From positions 62,001 to 126,000 of the forward strand of contig NZ_WUCC01000007.1 of assembly GCF_009807095.1 (NCBI RefSeq): a stretch of DNA of 64,000 bases, written 5' to 3'. Of the stretch, positions 17,451-24,507 are shown in pieces (positions within the stretch are counted from its first letter, which is position 1; every line of letters begins with the position of its first letter). A model generated the notes under the pieces. That model did not search any database and was not told the origin of the DNA. It saw only the letters and a list, made by a program, of their open reading frames with translations. This DNA is from Rathayibacter sp. VKM Ac-2754. Lineage in GTDB: Bacteria > Actinomycetota > Actinomycetes > Actinomycetales > Microbacteriaceae. A program made the position numbers and the translations under genes.

Positions 17451-18136
17451 CCCGCGTCTTCCTCCTCGACGACCACGAGATCGTGCGCCGAGGTCTGGCG
17501 GAGCTCCTCGGCTCCGAGCCCGACCTCGAGATCGTCGGCCAGACCGGTACCGCTGCCTCGGGGCTCCGCGAGATCCTCGCGCTGCGGCCCGATGTCGCCG
17601 TGCTCGACGTCCGGCTGCCCGACGGCAGCGGGATCGACGTGTGCCGCGACGTGCGCTCGCGCGACCCGCGCATCCGCTGCCTGATCCTCACCGCGTACGA
17701 CGACGACAAGGCGCTCTACGCCGCCGTCATCGCCGGCGCCTCCGGCTACGTGCTCAAGGACATCCGCGGCAAGGGGCTCATCGACGCCGTCCGTTCCGCC
17801 GCCGTAGGCGACATCCTCCTCGAACCGGCGGTCGTCGCCGCCGTCACGGCACGCCTGCGCGGAGAGCACGCCGTCGACCCGCGCCTCGCGGGCCTCAGCG
17901 AGCGCGAGCGGCAGATCCTCGCGCTGATCGCCGACGGCCTGACCAACCGGCAGATCGGAGTCGAGCTCTCCCTCGCCGAGAAGACCATCAAGAACTACGT
18001 CTCGAGCGTCCTGAGCAAGCTCGGCCTCGAGCGGCGCACCCAGGCGGCGGTGCTGCAGACGGAGCTGCGGCCTCCCTCGTCCGGCTCGTCCGAGCGTCCC
18101 CGCCGCGATCGATCCGCCACGAACAGTTCGTCCTGA
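17447..18136 (+). CDS. devR: DosR/DevR-like NarL-family response regulator
   Basis: 229 residues: receiver domain 1-120 and LuxR-type HTH about 148-212. The receiver has DDH at 8-10, phospho-acceptor D54 (VLDVRLPDG), T82 and K104 (YVLKDI). The HTH reads LSERERQILALIADGLTNRQ and AEKTIKNYVSSVLSKLGLER. Compared with M. tuberculosis DosR from memory, numbering is colinear: D54, K104, DNA-contacting K179, K182 and N183, and PknH-target T198 and T205 are all present. This supports orthology and predicts recognition of the GGGAC-type boxes listed here. The C-terminal ~17 residues (Pro/Ser/Arg-rich) are an extension. Confidence 0.94.
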   Translation: MTRVFLLDDHEIVRRGLAELLGSEPDLEIVGQTGTAASGLREILALRPDVAVLDVRLPDGSGIDVCRDVRSRDPRIRCLILTAYDDDKALYAAVIAGASGYVLKDIRGKGLIDAVRSAAVGDILLEPAVVAAVTARLRGEHAVDPRLAGLSERERQILALIADGLTNRQIGVELSLAEKTIKNYVSSVLSKLGLERRTQAAVLQTELRPPSSGSSERPRRDRSATNSSS

Positions 18137-18197
18137 AGCGGATGCATCGACCGTTGGTGACGGATCGGTCTCGTCCCACGGGAGAGTGACGCCGCCG

Positions 18198-19271
18198 TCA
18201 GGACGCGTCGCCGATCTGCGGCCGCACGAGGATCTTCACCGCGGTCTCCTTGTGCTTGATCAGGGTGTCGAAGCCTCCGGCGATGAGTCGGTCGAGCGGG
18301 ATGCGCGCGGTGATGGAGGGCTCGAGGTCGACTTTCCCGGACTGCACGAGGGCGATCGTCGCGGGGTGGTCGTCCACGTAGGCGATCGTGCCCCGCAGGT
18401 CGATCTCCTTGAGCACCAGCTTCTGCATGTCGATGCTCGCCCTGGTGCCCCAGATCGACACGTTGACGATCACGCCCGCCGGCTTGACGGCGTCGATGAG
18501 CTGGTCGAGGACGGCGTTGATGCTCGAGCACTCGAAGGCGACGTCGACGCCGTTGCCGTCGGTCAGCTCGTGCACCCGGGCGAGGAGGTCCTCGGTCATC
18601 GGGTCGATGACGACGTCGGCGACTCCGGTCTCGCGCGCTTTCGCCTGGCGGGCGGCGCCGGGCTCGGACATGATCACCCGGACACCTTCGGCCGTGAGCA
18701 CCGCGGCGAGCAGGAGCCCGATCGGCCCCGCTCCTCCGATGAGAGCCGTGTCGCCGCGCTGGGCGCCGCTGCGGGTGAACGCGTGGTGCCCGACGGCGAG
18801 CGGCTCGATCAGTGCGGCCTGGTCGAGGGGGATGTCGCCGATCGGGTGCACCCAGCGCCGGTCGACGACGACCTTCTCGCTGAGTCCGCCGCCGCCTCCT
18901 GCGAGCCCGATGAAGCCCATGTTCGTGCAGAGGTTGTAGTGCCCGGCCAGGCACGGCGCGCAGTGCCCGCAGACGAAGTACGGCTCGACCACGACGTTCG
19001 CGCCCACCTCGAGATCGGTGACGCCCTCGCCGAGCGCGGTGATCGTGCCGCTGAACTCGTGTCCCATCACAACAGGCACCTGCTCGTGCGTCAGCGGGTG
19101 GGGGTGTCCGGCGGGCGGGATGAAGATCGGGCCCTCGAGGTACTCGTGCAGGTCGGTGCCGCAGATGCCGCACCAGGCGACGTCGATGGCGACCGCTCCG
19201 GGGCGCAGAGCGGGCTCGGCGATGTCGTCGATGCGGATGTCGTGCGGGCCGTGGAAGCGTGCGGCTCTCAT
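18198..19271 (-). CDS. Zinc-dependent medium-chain dehydrogenase, (R,R)-butanediol dehydrogenase-like
   Basis: 357 residues. It has a catalytic zinc Cys in WCGICGTDLHEYLEG (C37) and GHEFSG, and a structural zinc cluster C-x2-C-x2-C-x7-C in CGHCAPCLAGHYNLC. The Rossmann loop is GGAGPIGLLLAA. The DLHEY signature and overall length fit the 2,3-butanediol/acetoin dehydrogenase branch (BdhA type), which would regenerate NAD+ under low oxygen; another secondary alcohol is possible. It lies 37 bp downstream of the BON gene on the same strand and is likely co-transcribed from the DosR-type promoter at 20.1 kb. Confidence 0.88.
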   Translation of the reverse strand: MRAARFHGPHDIRIDDIAEPALRPGAVAIDVAWCGICGTDLHEYLEGPIFIPPAGHPHPLTHEQVPVVMGHEFSGTITALGEGVTDLEVGANVVVEPYFVCGHCAPCLAGHYNLCTNMGFIGLAGGGGGLSEKVVVDRRWVHPIGDIPLDQAALIEPLAVGHHAFTRSGAQRGDTALIGGAGPIGLLLAAVLTAEGVRVIMSEPGAARQAKARETGVADVVIDPMTEDLLARVHELTDGNGVDVAFECSSINAVLDQLIDAVKPAGVIVNVSIWGTRASIDMQKLVLKEIDLRGTIAYVDDHPATIALVQSGKVDLEPSITARIPLDRLIAGGFDTLIKHKETAVKILVRPQIGDAS

Positions 19272-19308
19272 GGGGTTCTCGATTCGGTTCGTGGGGGTGG
19301 AGGCGGGC

Positions 19309-19980
19309 TCAGTAGGAGGTGACGACGAGGTCGTTCTGGAGGTGGGTGATGCTGGGGGAGGACCAGGCCGCGCGCTCGGCGGCGCGGCGCTCGGGCCAGC
19401 TGCTCACGGTCCCGCTGAGGGTGAGGCGGGTGCCGTCGAGACGGGCTTCGATCCGCCCGGCGTCGACCGTCGCGTCGCGCACGAGAGCCTCGCTGATGCG
19501 CTGCAGGGCGTCGGTCGCGGACGGCCGTGCGCGCAGCGTGATCACCGAGGTGACGTCCTCGACGCCGTTCACCCGGGCGACGGCCTTGCGTGCGCTCTCG
19601 CGTTCGTAGTCCCAGTGCACCTCACCCATCAGGACCACGGAGCGGCCGTGGATCTCGGCCTTCACCGTCTCGGGGACGAACACCTCACTCGTCAGAGCGC
19701 CCTGGACGCTCTCGGCGAAGTCGGTCTCGTTGATCGTGAGGGACCGCTCGGAGCGCACCGCCAGCTCGTCCACCAGGGTGCGGACGCCGTGCACGCGCAA
19801 CGCGGCGCGGCAGGCGGAGAGCCGTTCGACGTAGGTCCTGACCTCGCCGGAGAGAGTCACGGCTCCGTGCTCCACGGCGACGCCGATCTGCGCGGCGTGG
19901 ACACCGGAGGTCCAGTTCAGCTCATCCTGGACGGCGATCTGGATCATCTGGTCGGTGCGTGCGGGGGCTTCGGAAGTCAT
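19309..19980 (-). CDS. Triple-BON-domain protein
   Basis: 223 residues with three BON domains at about 10-75, 82-148 and 155-222. Each shows the alpha-beta-alpha-beta2 pattern with the conserved V-x-L-x-G motif: AVTLSGEVRTYVER, SVVLMGEVHWDYERE and RLTLSGTVSSWPERR. No signal peptide is seen, so unlike OsmY it is probably cytoplasmic. BON proteins of this type accompany stress regulons. The start at ATG 19980 has a distant GGAGAA. It is first in an operon with the butanediol dehydrogenase-like gene, and diverges from a USP gene across a region with two DosR-type boxes. Confidence 0.85.
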   Translation of the reverse strand: MTSEAPARTDQMIQIAVQDELNWTSGVHAAQIGVAVEHGAVTLSGEVRTYVERLSACRAALRVHGVRTLVDELAVRSERSLTINETDFAESVQGALTSEVFVPETVKAEIHGRSVVLMGEVHWDYERESARKAVARVNGVEDVTSVITLRARPSATDALQRISEALVRDATVDAGRIEARLDGTRLTLSGTVSSWPERRAAERAAWSSPSITHLQNDLVVTSY

Positions 19981-20098
19981 GGCGGTCGGGTTCTTCTCCG
20001 CCCGCGATCGGGCATCGCGGAGACGGCTCACGATCGTGCGATGCGCTCGTGCCGCCGCTCCTGCCTCCGACGCTAGGCATCCCGCCGGAGCGGTCCCA

Positions 20099-20112
20099 GG
20101 GCCGAAGGTCCC
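20099..20112 (-). promoter_or_regulatory. DosR/DevR-type box facing the BON operon
   Basis: The minus strand reads GGGACCTTCGGCCC, the best match of the set, 119 bp before the BON gene. It abuts a second box in the opposite orientation. Confidence 0.7.
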
Positions 20113-20126
20113 GGGACGTTCGCCTC
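20113..20126 (+). promoter_or_regulatory. DosR/DevR-type box facing the USP operon
   Basis: GGGACGTTCGCCTC directly abuts the preceding box back to back, giving a symmetric GGTCCC-GGGACG centre. It lies 84 bp before the USP start at 20210. Confidence 0.55.
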
Positions 20127-20209
20127 TACCTCCGGCACCACCGCCCGCGCAGACTCGGTCGCGGAGCTCCATCGCCGCACCGCGCGGCACCGGGGCGGAA
20201 TCGAGCGTC

Positions 20210-21079
20210 ATGAACGCGCCCATCGTCGTCGGGCTCTCCGACTCCTCCCACAGCCGCGCCGCCCTCGACTGGGCGCTGCACCGCGCGAAGCTCTCCGGCA
20301 CCCCCGTCCTCGCCGTGTTCGTGTCCGACACGGACGCCGCCGCCGGCCACCCCGGCGCGGCCACGATCCAGGCCGCGCACGGCGAGGTCGTCCTCGCCCG
20401 CGACGCGTTCGGCTCCGCGTCGAAGGCGCCCGACATCGCCGTCACCACCGCCCTCCGACGCGGCCGCCCGGTCGACGTGCTGACCGAGGACGCCCGCGGT
20501 GCCCGGATGATCGTCGTCGGCACCCACGACCACCGCGACGGATCCGAGACGAGCACCCGGCACTCGCCCGCCGTGGATCTCGCCGCCCGCTCCACTGCCC
20601 CTGTCGCAGTCGTCCCGCTCCCCGAGTCCGGTCATCACGGCGGCGTCCTCGTCGGCATCGACGGGTCGCCGGCCGCGCACGCCGCTGTCCTCTTCGCCGC
20701 CCGCGACGCAGCGGAGCTCGACGAGCCGCTCACTGTGGTGAACGTCTGGACACCGCTGCAGGCGTGGGTCCCCGGCTTCGTGCCGGACCAGGGCTTCTAC
20801 GACCTGCTCCGCACCGCCAGCCTCGACATGCTCGCTCTCGAAGTCGCGGCCGCTCGCGAGCAGTTCCCCGAGCTCACGGTGCGCAGCACCTCCGAGACAG
20901 GCGACCCCGCGACCGTCCTCACCCGCCTCGGGAAGGACGCCCTCGAGATCGTCGTCGGCGCCACCTCGCGTCACGGCCTCCAGCGCCTGCTCCTCGGCTC
21001 CGTCGCCCACGACATCCTCCGCGGCGCCTCCCGTCCCGTGATCGTCGTCCCCGACCCCGCCGTCTCGTCAGCGGTCTGA
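20210..21079 (+). CDS. Universal stress protein, two USP domains
   Basis: 289 residues. Domain 1 spans about 1-138 (MNAPIVVGLSDSSHSRAALD to APVAVVPLP). Domain 2 spans about 145-285 (GGVLVGIDGSPAAHAAVLFA), with a near-canonical ATP loop VVGATSRHGLQRLLLGSVAH. The frame is open upstream to 19955, but the conserved domain begins at ATG 20210. It is followed after 20 bp by the VIT1-like transporter, so the two probably form an operon under the back-to-back DosR-type boxes. A broken copy of its 3' end lies at 23.8 kb. Confidence 0.92.
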   Translation: MNAPIVVGLSDSSHSRAALDWALHRAKLSGTPVLAVFVSDTDAAAGHPGAATIQAAHGEVVLARDAFGSASKAPDIAVTTALRRGRPVDVLTEDARGARMIVVGTHDHRDGSETSTRHSPAVDLAARSTAPVAVVPLPESGHHGGVLVGIDGSPAAHAAVLFAARDAAELDEPLTVVNVWTPLQAWVPGFVPDQGFYDLLRTASLDMLALEVAAAREQFPELTVRSTSETGDPATVLTRLGKDALEIVVGATSRHGLQRLLLGSVAHDILRGASRPVIVVPDPAVSSAV

Positions 21080-21099
21080 AATCGTCGAGAGGATCCAGG

Positions 21100-21834
21100 A
21101 TGACCTCCACCACGGATCCGACTCCCGGCGCGCATCGCGACGAACCTCACGGCGGGGCGATCCAGGCGCGGCTGAACCGGCTGCGCGCCGGCGTTCTCGG
21201 CGCGAACGACGGCATCGTGTCTGTCGCATCGCTCGTCGTCGGAGTCGCCGGAGCGACCACGCAGACCTCTGTTCTTCTGACGGCCAGAGTCGCCGGAGTC
21301 GTCGGTGGCGCGATCTCCATGGGCCTAGGAGAGTACGTCTCCGTGAGCAGTCAGCGCGACAGCCAGCGCGCCCTGATCGCGAAGGAGCGCCGCGAGCTCG
21401 CGGAGGATCCTGTCGCAGAACTGGTGGAACTCGCCGGGCTCTACGAAGCCGAGGGTCTCAGCGCGACGACGGCACGACAGGTCGCGTCGGAGCTGACCGA
21501 GCACGATGGTCTTGCTGCGCATCTCGAGACCGAGCTCGGGCTCTCCGAGGAGACCGTCGCGAGCCCGCTCCAAGCAGCCGGCGCGTCAGCACTCGCCTTC
21601 ACGATCGGCGCACTGCTCCCGCTCCTCGCGATCCTGCTGCCGCCTGCAGAGTGGCGGGTCCCCGCCACCTTCGCCGTCGTGCTTCTCGCCCTCGCGCTCA
21701 CGGGGTACGTCAGTGCCCGCATCGGCGGCAGCCCGCCGCTGCGTCCCACGGTGCGGGTGGTCGTCGGGGGCGCGCTCGCTCTCGCGGCGACGTTCGCCAT
21801 CGGATCGTTGGTGGGGACCTCCGGCGCCGTCTGA
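21100..21834 (+). CDS. VIT1/CCC1-family Fe2+/Mn2+ transporter
   Basis: 244 residues. The N-terminal RLRAGVLGANDGIVSVASLV signature and GGAISMGLGEYVSVSSQRDS are diagnostic of the VIT1/CCC1 family. About five membrane helices are visible: two before residue 85, a cytoplasmic metal-binding-type helical insert (about 85-155, Glu-rich), and three at the C-terminus. It moves iron or manganese out of the cytoplasm; vacuolar storage in eukaryotic relatives is irrelevant here. GAGAGGATCCAGG precedes the ATG. Its place behind a USP in a DosR-type operon suggests a role in iron handling during respiration arrest. Confidence 0.92.
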   Translation: MTSTTDPTPGAHRDEPHGGAIQARLNRLRAGVLGANDGIVSVASLVVGVAGATTQTSVLLTARVAGVVGGAISMGLGEYVSVSSQRDSQRALIAKERRELAEDPVAELVELAGLYEAEGLSATTARQVASELTEHDGLAAHLETELGLSEETVASPLQAAGASALAFTIGALLPLLAILLPPAEWRVPATFAVVLLALALTGYVSARIGGSPPLRPTVRVVVGGALALAATFAIGSLVGTSGAV

Positions 21835-21856
21835 CCGACGCACGCGCGGCGCGTTC

Positions 21857-21876
21857 GCAGGGAACTTCTTCCCCTG
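21857..21876 (+). terminator. Weak hairpin after the VIT1-like gene
   Basis: GCAGGGAA faces TTCCCCTGC with a short loop and a bulge, 23 bp after the stop. There is no T run, so only moderate support. Confidence 0.35.
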
Positions 21877-21949
21877 CTTCCGATCGCCGGCTGATCCGAC
21901 CCGCCGAAGAGGTGCTGCGGTCCCGCAGCGGTCGTCAGGGTGGGCGCGG

Positions 21950-22297
21950 CTAGCGGAGGGGTGTCGTCGGTGCCGGTGCGGTCGCGAGCCCGGCGGTGCG
22001 GTTCTCGGGTTCCGGGCTGACACGGAGCCCGTTGACGGTGTAGGAGTCCTGCACGAGCTGATGGATCCATGCGGGGTTGATGCTGGGCGACCGGTTGCCC
22101 GCGAAGGGGAACTCCAGGGGAATCGCGGGGTGCAGCCATATGGCGCATCGTCCGCTTCCTCCCTCGATCCCGTTCTTCCACGAGAGGTAGAAGGACTCGC
22201 CCTTGCTGAGCTTGGTGCCGATCACCAGCTGAAGGTGCGCGAGCAGACGGTCGTTGAACTCAGCGCTGGTGCCGGAGTTGTAGTGCAGCTTGCCCAT
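21950..22297 (-). CDS. DUF7882-like small protein
   Basis: 115 residues. The pattern MGKLHYNSG, then FNDRLLAHLQLVIGTKLSKG, then CAIWLHPAIPLEFPFAGN, then INPAWIHQLVQDSY matches a short protein family that I recall as common in Microbacteriaceae (DUF7882; sometimes mislabelled as ATP-dependent DNA ligase). The core is about 95 residues, with a Pro/Thr-rich tail. Function is unknown. The conserved sequence begins at ATG 22297, and the reading frame upstream to 22552 is not protein-like. It converges on the VIT1-like gene. Confidence 0.75.
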   Translation of the reverse strand: MGKLHYNSGTSAEFNDRLLAHLQLVIGTKLSKGESFYLSWKNGIEGGSGRCAIWLHPAIPLEFPFAGNRSPSINPAWIHQLVQDSYTVNGLRVSPEPENRTAGLATAPAPTTPLR

Positions 22298-22621
22298 GGG
22301 GCGTCCCGCCGATGCCTGCACCCGAGAAGGGTGCTGTTCGCCACGCGAAGGGTTCGGATGGGGCTCTGAGACTAGCCTCTGCTCCGACGACGTCGTGCCG
22401 TCTCGGGCATCGTGAAGGTCCGACGGGCAGCAGGGGGAGAGCGCAGCGACCACACGCTGATTCCCTGGTCCGGATGGAGTTCGCTGCTGAATCCCCATGA
22501 GGTGAGGCGTGCGCGTACCGTGGCTGCCGCCGGCCGCTTCGCGGAGGTGCACGAACCTTCTCGTTCAAGATCGACTGTCACCGCTGGCCGAGAGGGCCTC
22601 CTCCTATCGAGTCGAGCCGTC
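22298..22621. other. 324-bp spacer without a recognised gene
   Basis: It lies between the DUF7882-like gene (leftward) and a small rightward ORF. Several frames stay open, but none gives protein-like sequence. I see no clear hairpin, DosR-type box or RNA gene. Confidence 0.4.
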
Positions 22622-22873
22622 ATGTCCCCCCAGGATCAGAGTCAGCAGGACGTCATCCGAGTGCTTCGCGATCTGATCGCCGCTCTCTCGCCACCGGGTG
22701 ACGTCCATCCCGGCCATGCTGCGCACGTCGTCGCGGAGTCTGCGGAGCTTCTCCGCTCGGCGGAGGCAGCGGTCGCTGACGCCAGGCGCCGACGCCTGCC
22801 CACGTGGATGCTCCCGCGAGCGGACGGGTTCGACCTGCTCCGTCCGCGGCTCTTCCCCCCGGCAGTCCTCTGA
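22622..22873 (+). CDS. Hypothetical small protein
   Basis: 83 residues with a helical, Ala-rich middle (VRVLRDLIAAL to ESAELLRSAEAAVADARRRR) and a Pro/Leu-rich C-terminus. I do not recognise the family. There is no good ribosome binding site, and the frame is open for 210 bases upstream, so the true start or even its reality is uncertain. Its composition is more protein-like than the neighbouring frames. Confidence 0.4.
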   Translation: MSPQDQSQQDVIRVLRDLIAALSPPGDVHPGHAAHVVAESAELLRSAEAAVADARRRRLPTWMLPRADGFDLLRPRLFPPAVL

Positions 22874-23116
22874 GTGCTGGGAACGGCGCGCAGAGGGCAG
22901 CGTCACCTCCGTCGTACGACTCGTTCGCTCGCGGGTCGGAAGATCCCCTCTCGGAGCACTCGACGAGGGGCGCCCGTCACGGACGACTGCTCAGCCCGGG
23001 TGGTATCCCGTTCGGCTGGCAGGTCGTGCAGGAGCGCGACGTAGGGTCGACGGATCGCATTCCGGTCCCCGGTGCCCTGAACGACGTTCGTGGGGCCCTG
23101 ACCGAAGGACGACTTC

Positions 23117-23479
23117 ATGATGACCCTGTCTTACACCGGCGGCTCGCTCCAGCTCGAGGACGCGACCGCTTCCGCCGTGGTGCGGTACTCGATGACTCTG
23201 GCGCAGCACCACGAGATGGGAACCGTCACGCTCGATGACGCGGCGACCCCTGCGCCCAGGTCTCAGGTGATCCTCGTCGTGGGCTCTGGGGTCCCGCTGT
23301 CGGTCCGGACCGCCCGACGCACCGCCGACAGCTCCGAGCACGGCGAGACCGGGCAGGACCTCGATCACCGGACAGACGCCCGGAACTCACCCCCGAACGT
23401 GCTCGCCGCCACGGCGGAGGAGTCGAGGCTGGACGCGGAGAACGCGCGCGTCTTCGACAGCGGGTTCGACCTCTTCTGA
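23117..23479 (+). CDS. Hypothetical protein within the stress island
   Basis: 120 residues. The first ~65 form a likely beta-rich domain (MMTLSYTGGSLQLEDATASA, then SRVILVV-like strands); the rest is charged and probably disordered, ending FDSGFDLF. GAAGGA lies 8-13 bases before the start, which supports translation. No family recognised. It sits between the USP/VIT1 operon and the PNPOx-like gene, but no convincing DosR-type box precedes it. Confidence 0.5.
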   Translation: MMTLSYTGGSLQLEDATASAVVRYSMTLAQHHEMGTVTLDDAATPAPRSQVILVVGSGVPLSVRTARRTADSSEHGETGQDLDHRTDARNSPPNVLAATAEESRLDAENARVFDSGFDLF

Positions 23480-23662
23480 CGACGACCATCGCTCGCCCCG
23501 CAGGCCGACGGAGCCACACCCGGAGAACGCGCTGCCGACGTCCTCCGCAACTCGACGGGAAGCCGGCGGTCCGTCATCGGCTTCATCGCAGTCGCACTCG
23601 TCTGCGCGGGCATCGATTCGTTCGGCAGCGGAGGGGACGCTTCCGCACGGAGGCGGGTAGTC

Positions 23663-23676
23663 GGGACCTTCGGCAC
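23663..23676 (+). promoter_or_regulatory. DosR/DevR-type box
   Basis: GGGACCTTCGGCAC, 224 bp before the PNPOx-like gene and 81 bp before the USP remnant. The original USP promoter may have been captured by the flavoprotein gene. Confidence 0.6.
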
Positions 23677-23756
23677 TCGATTCGGATCACCAGGTCGGGC
23701 AGCGTAGCTGTCGCGGCGGTCGAGATACGAGCGACGTCGGACGGTCAGGAGACCTC

Positions 23757-23867
23757 ATGATCACCAGCATCAGCACCGCCCACACTGCTCCTCGGCTCCG
23801 TCGCCCCCGACACCCTCCGCGGCGCCTCCGCCCCGTGATCGTCGTCCCCGTCCCCGCCGCCGCCTGA
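23757..23867 (+). pseudogene. Remnant of a universal stress protein gene (3' end)
   Basis: Bases 23789-23858 closely repeat the 3' end of the USP gene at 20991-21060 (GCTCCTCGGCTCCGTCGCCC..., then CTCCGCGGCGCCTCC and GTGATCGTCGTCCCC). One base is lost in the Ala-Ser-Arg-Pro region, which shifts the frame. An ATG at 23757 opens a 36-residue frame that enters the old gene out of frame and exits in the original frame as VIVVPVPAAA. The 5' ~90% of the gene is missing. It looks like a decayed duplicate of a USP. Confidence 0.7.
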
Positions 23868-23899
23868 TGGCCCCCACCCGATCACGTCAGAAGGACCTC

Positions 23900-24403
23900 A
23901 TGCCCACCGCTGGCAACACGACCCTCCGCGAGATCACCACCGAGGAGTGCTGGCGGCTGGCGCGCACCACCGACATCGGCCGCCTCGCCGTCATCGATCA
24001 CCGCCCCTCCACGCGTGGCCCGAGCGCCGCGATCGTGCCCGTCAACTTCCTCGTGCACGACGGAGCGCTCTTCTTCCGCAGCGGGTCGGGCAGCAAGATG
24101 ATCGATCTCACCCAGCACCCGAGGGTCGCGTTCGAGTTCGACGGGCACCGGGGCCGCCGTCACTGGAGCGTCATCGTCCACGGCGACGCCCACCGTCTGC
24201 ACTCCGACATCGACATCGAGAACGCCGGCATCCAGCAGCTCGAGGCGTTCCACGACGACGACAAGAACAACTTCGTCCGCATCGACGTCGAGTCCATCAC
24301 CGGCCGGTCGTTCTACCGCTGGCCCGTGTACCGGCTACGCCGGGCCCTGCGCACCATGCGCGCCCGCCGCCCGAGCCCGACCAGCCTGCGCACCGCGGAG
24401 TAG
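23900..24403 (+). CDS. Pyridoxamine 5'-phosphate oxidase-family flavoprotein
   Basis: 167 residues, a single split-barrel FMN-binding fold. ECWRLARTTDIGRLAV is the usual first strand-helix, VPVNFLVHDGALFFRSGSGSK contains the conserved barrel strand with phosphate-binding Arg and Ser/Lys, and HPRVAFEFD and WSVIVHGDAHRL complete it. Members reduce F420, FMN or biliverdin-type substrates, and related proteins occur in the mycobacterial DosR regulon. ATG 23900 is preceded by GAAGGA. An upstream DosR-type box and a strong shared terminator bracket the gene. Confidence 0.88.
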   Translation: MPTAGNTTLREITTEECWRLARTTDIGRLAVIDHRPSTRGPSAAIVPVNFLVHDGALFFRSGSGSKMIDLTQHPRVAFEFDGHRGRRHWSVIVHGDAHRLHSDIDIENAGIQQLEAFHDDDKNNFVRIDVESITGRSFYRWPVYRLRRALRTMRARRPSPTSLRTAE

Positions 24404-24420
24404 CGACACGAGTCGTTCGC

Positions 24421-24482
24421 AACCGAGGGTGAGACGACCGATCCCCGCCGTGAGGCAGGGATCCTCGCTCTCACCCTCGGTT
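24421..24482. terminator. Bidirectional hairpin terminator
   Basis: The outer stem is AACCGAGGGTGAGA (24421-24434) against TCTCACCCTCGGTT (24469-24482), 14 perfect pairs, with an inner GATCCC/GGGATC pair. It separates the convergent PNPOx-like and P-type ATPase genes. Confidence 0.8.
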
Positions 24483-24507
24483 CTGCACGCCGAACGGCCG
24501 GCTCCCG

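Noticed and set aside
22412-22621. Extended N-terminus of the 83-residue hypothetical gene
   Set aside because: The extra 70 residues look like random translation of GC-rich DNA and lack a good ribosome binding site.
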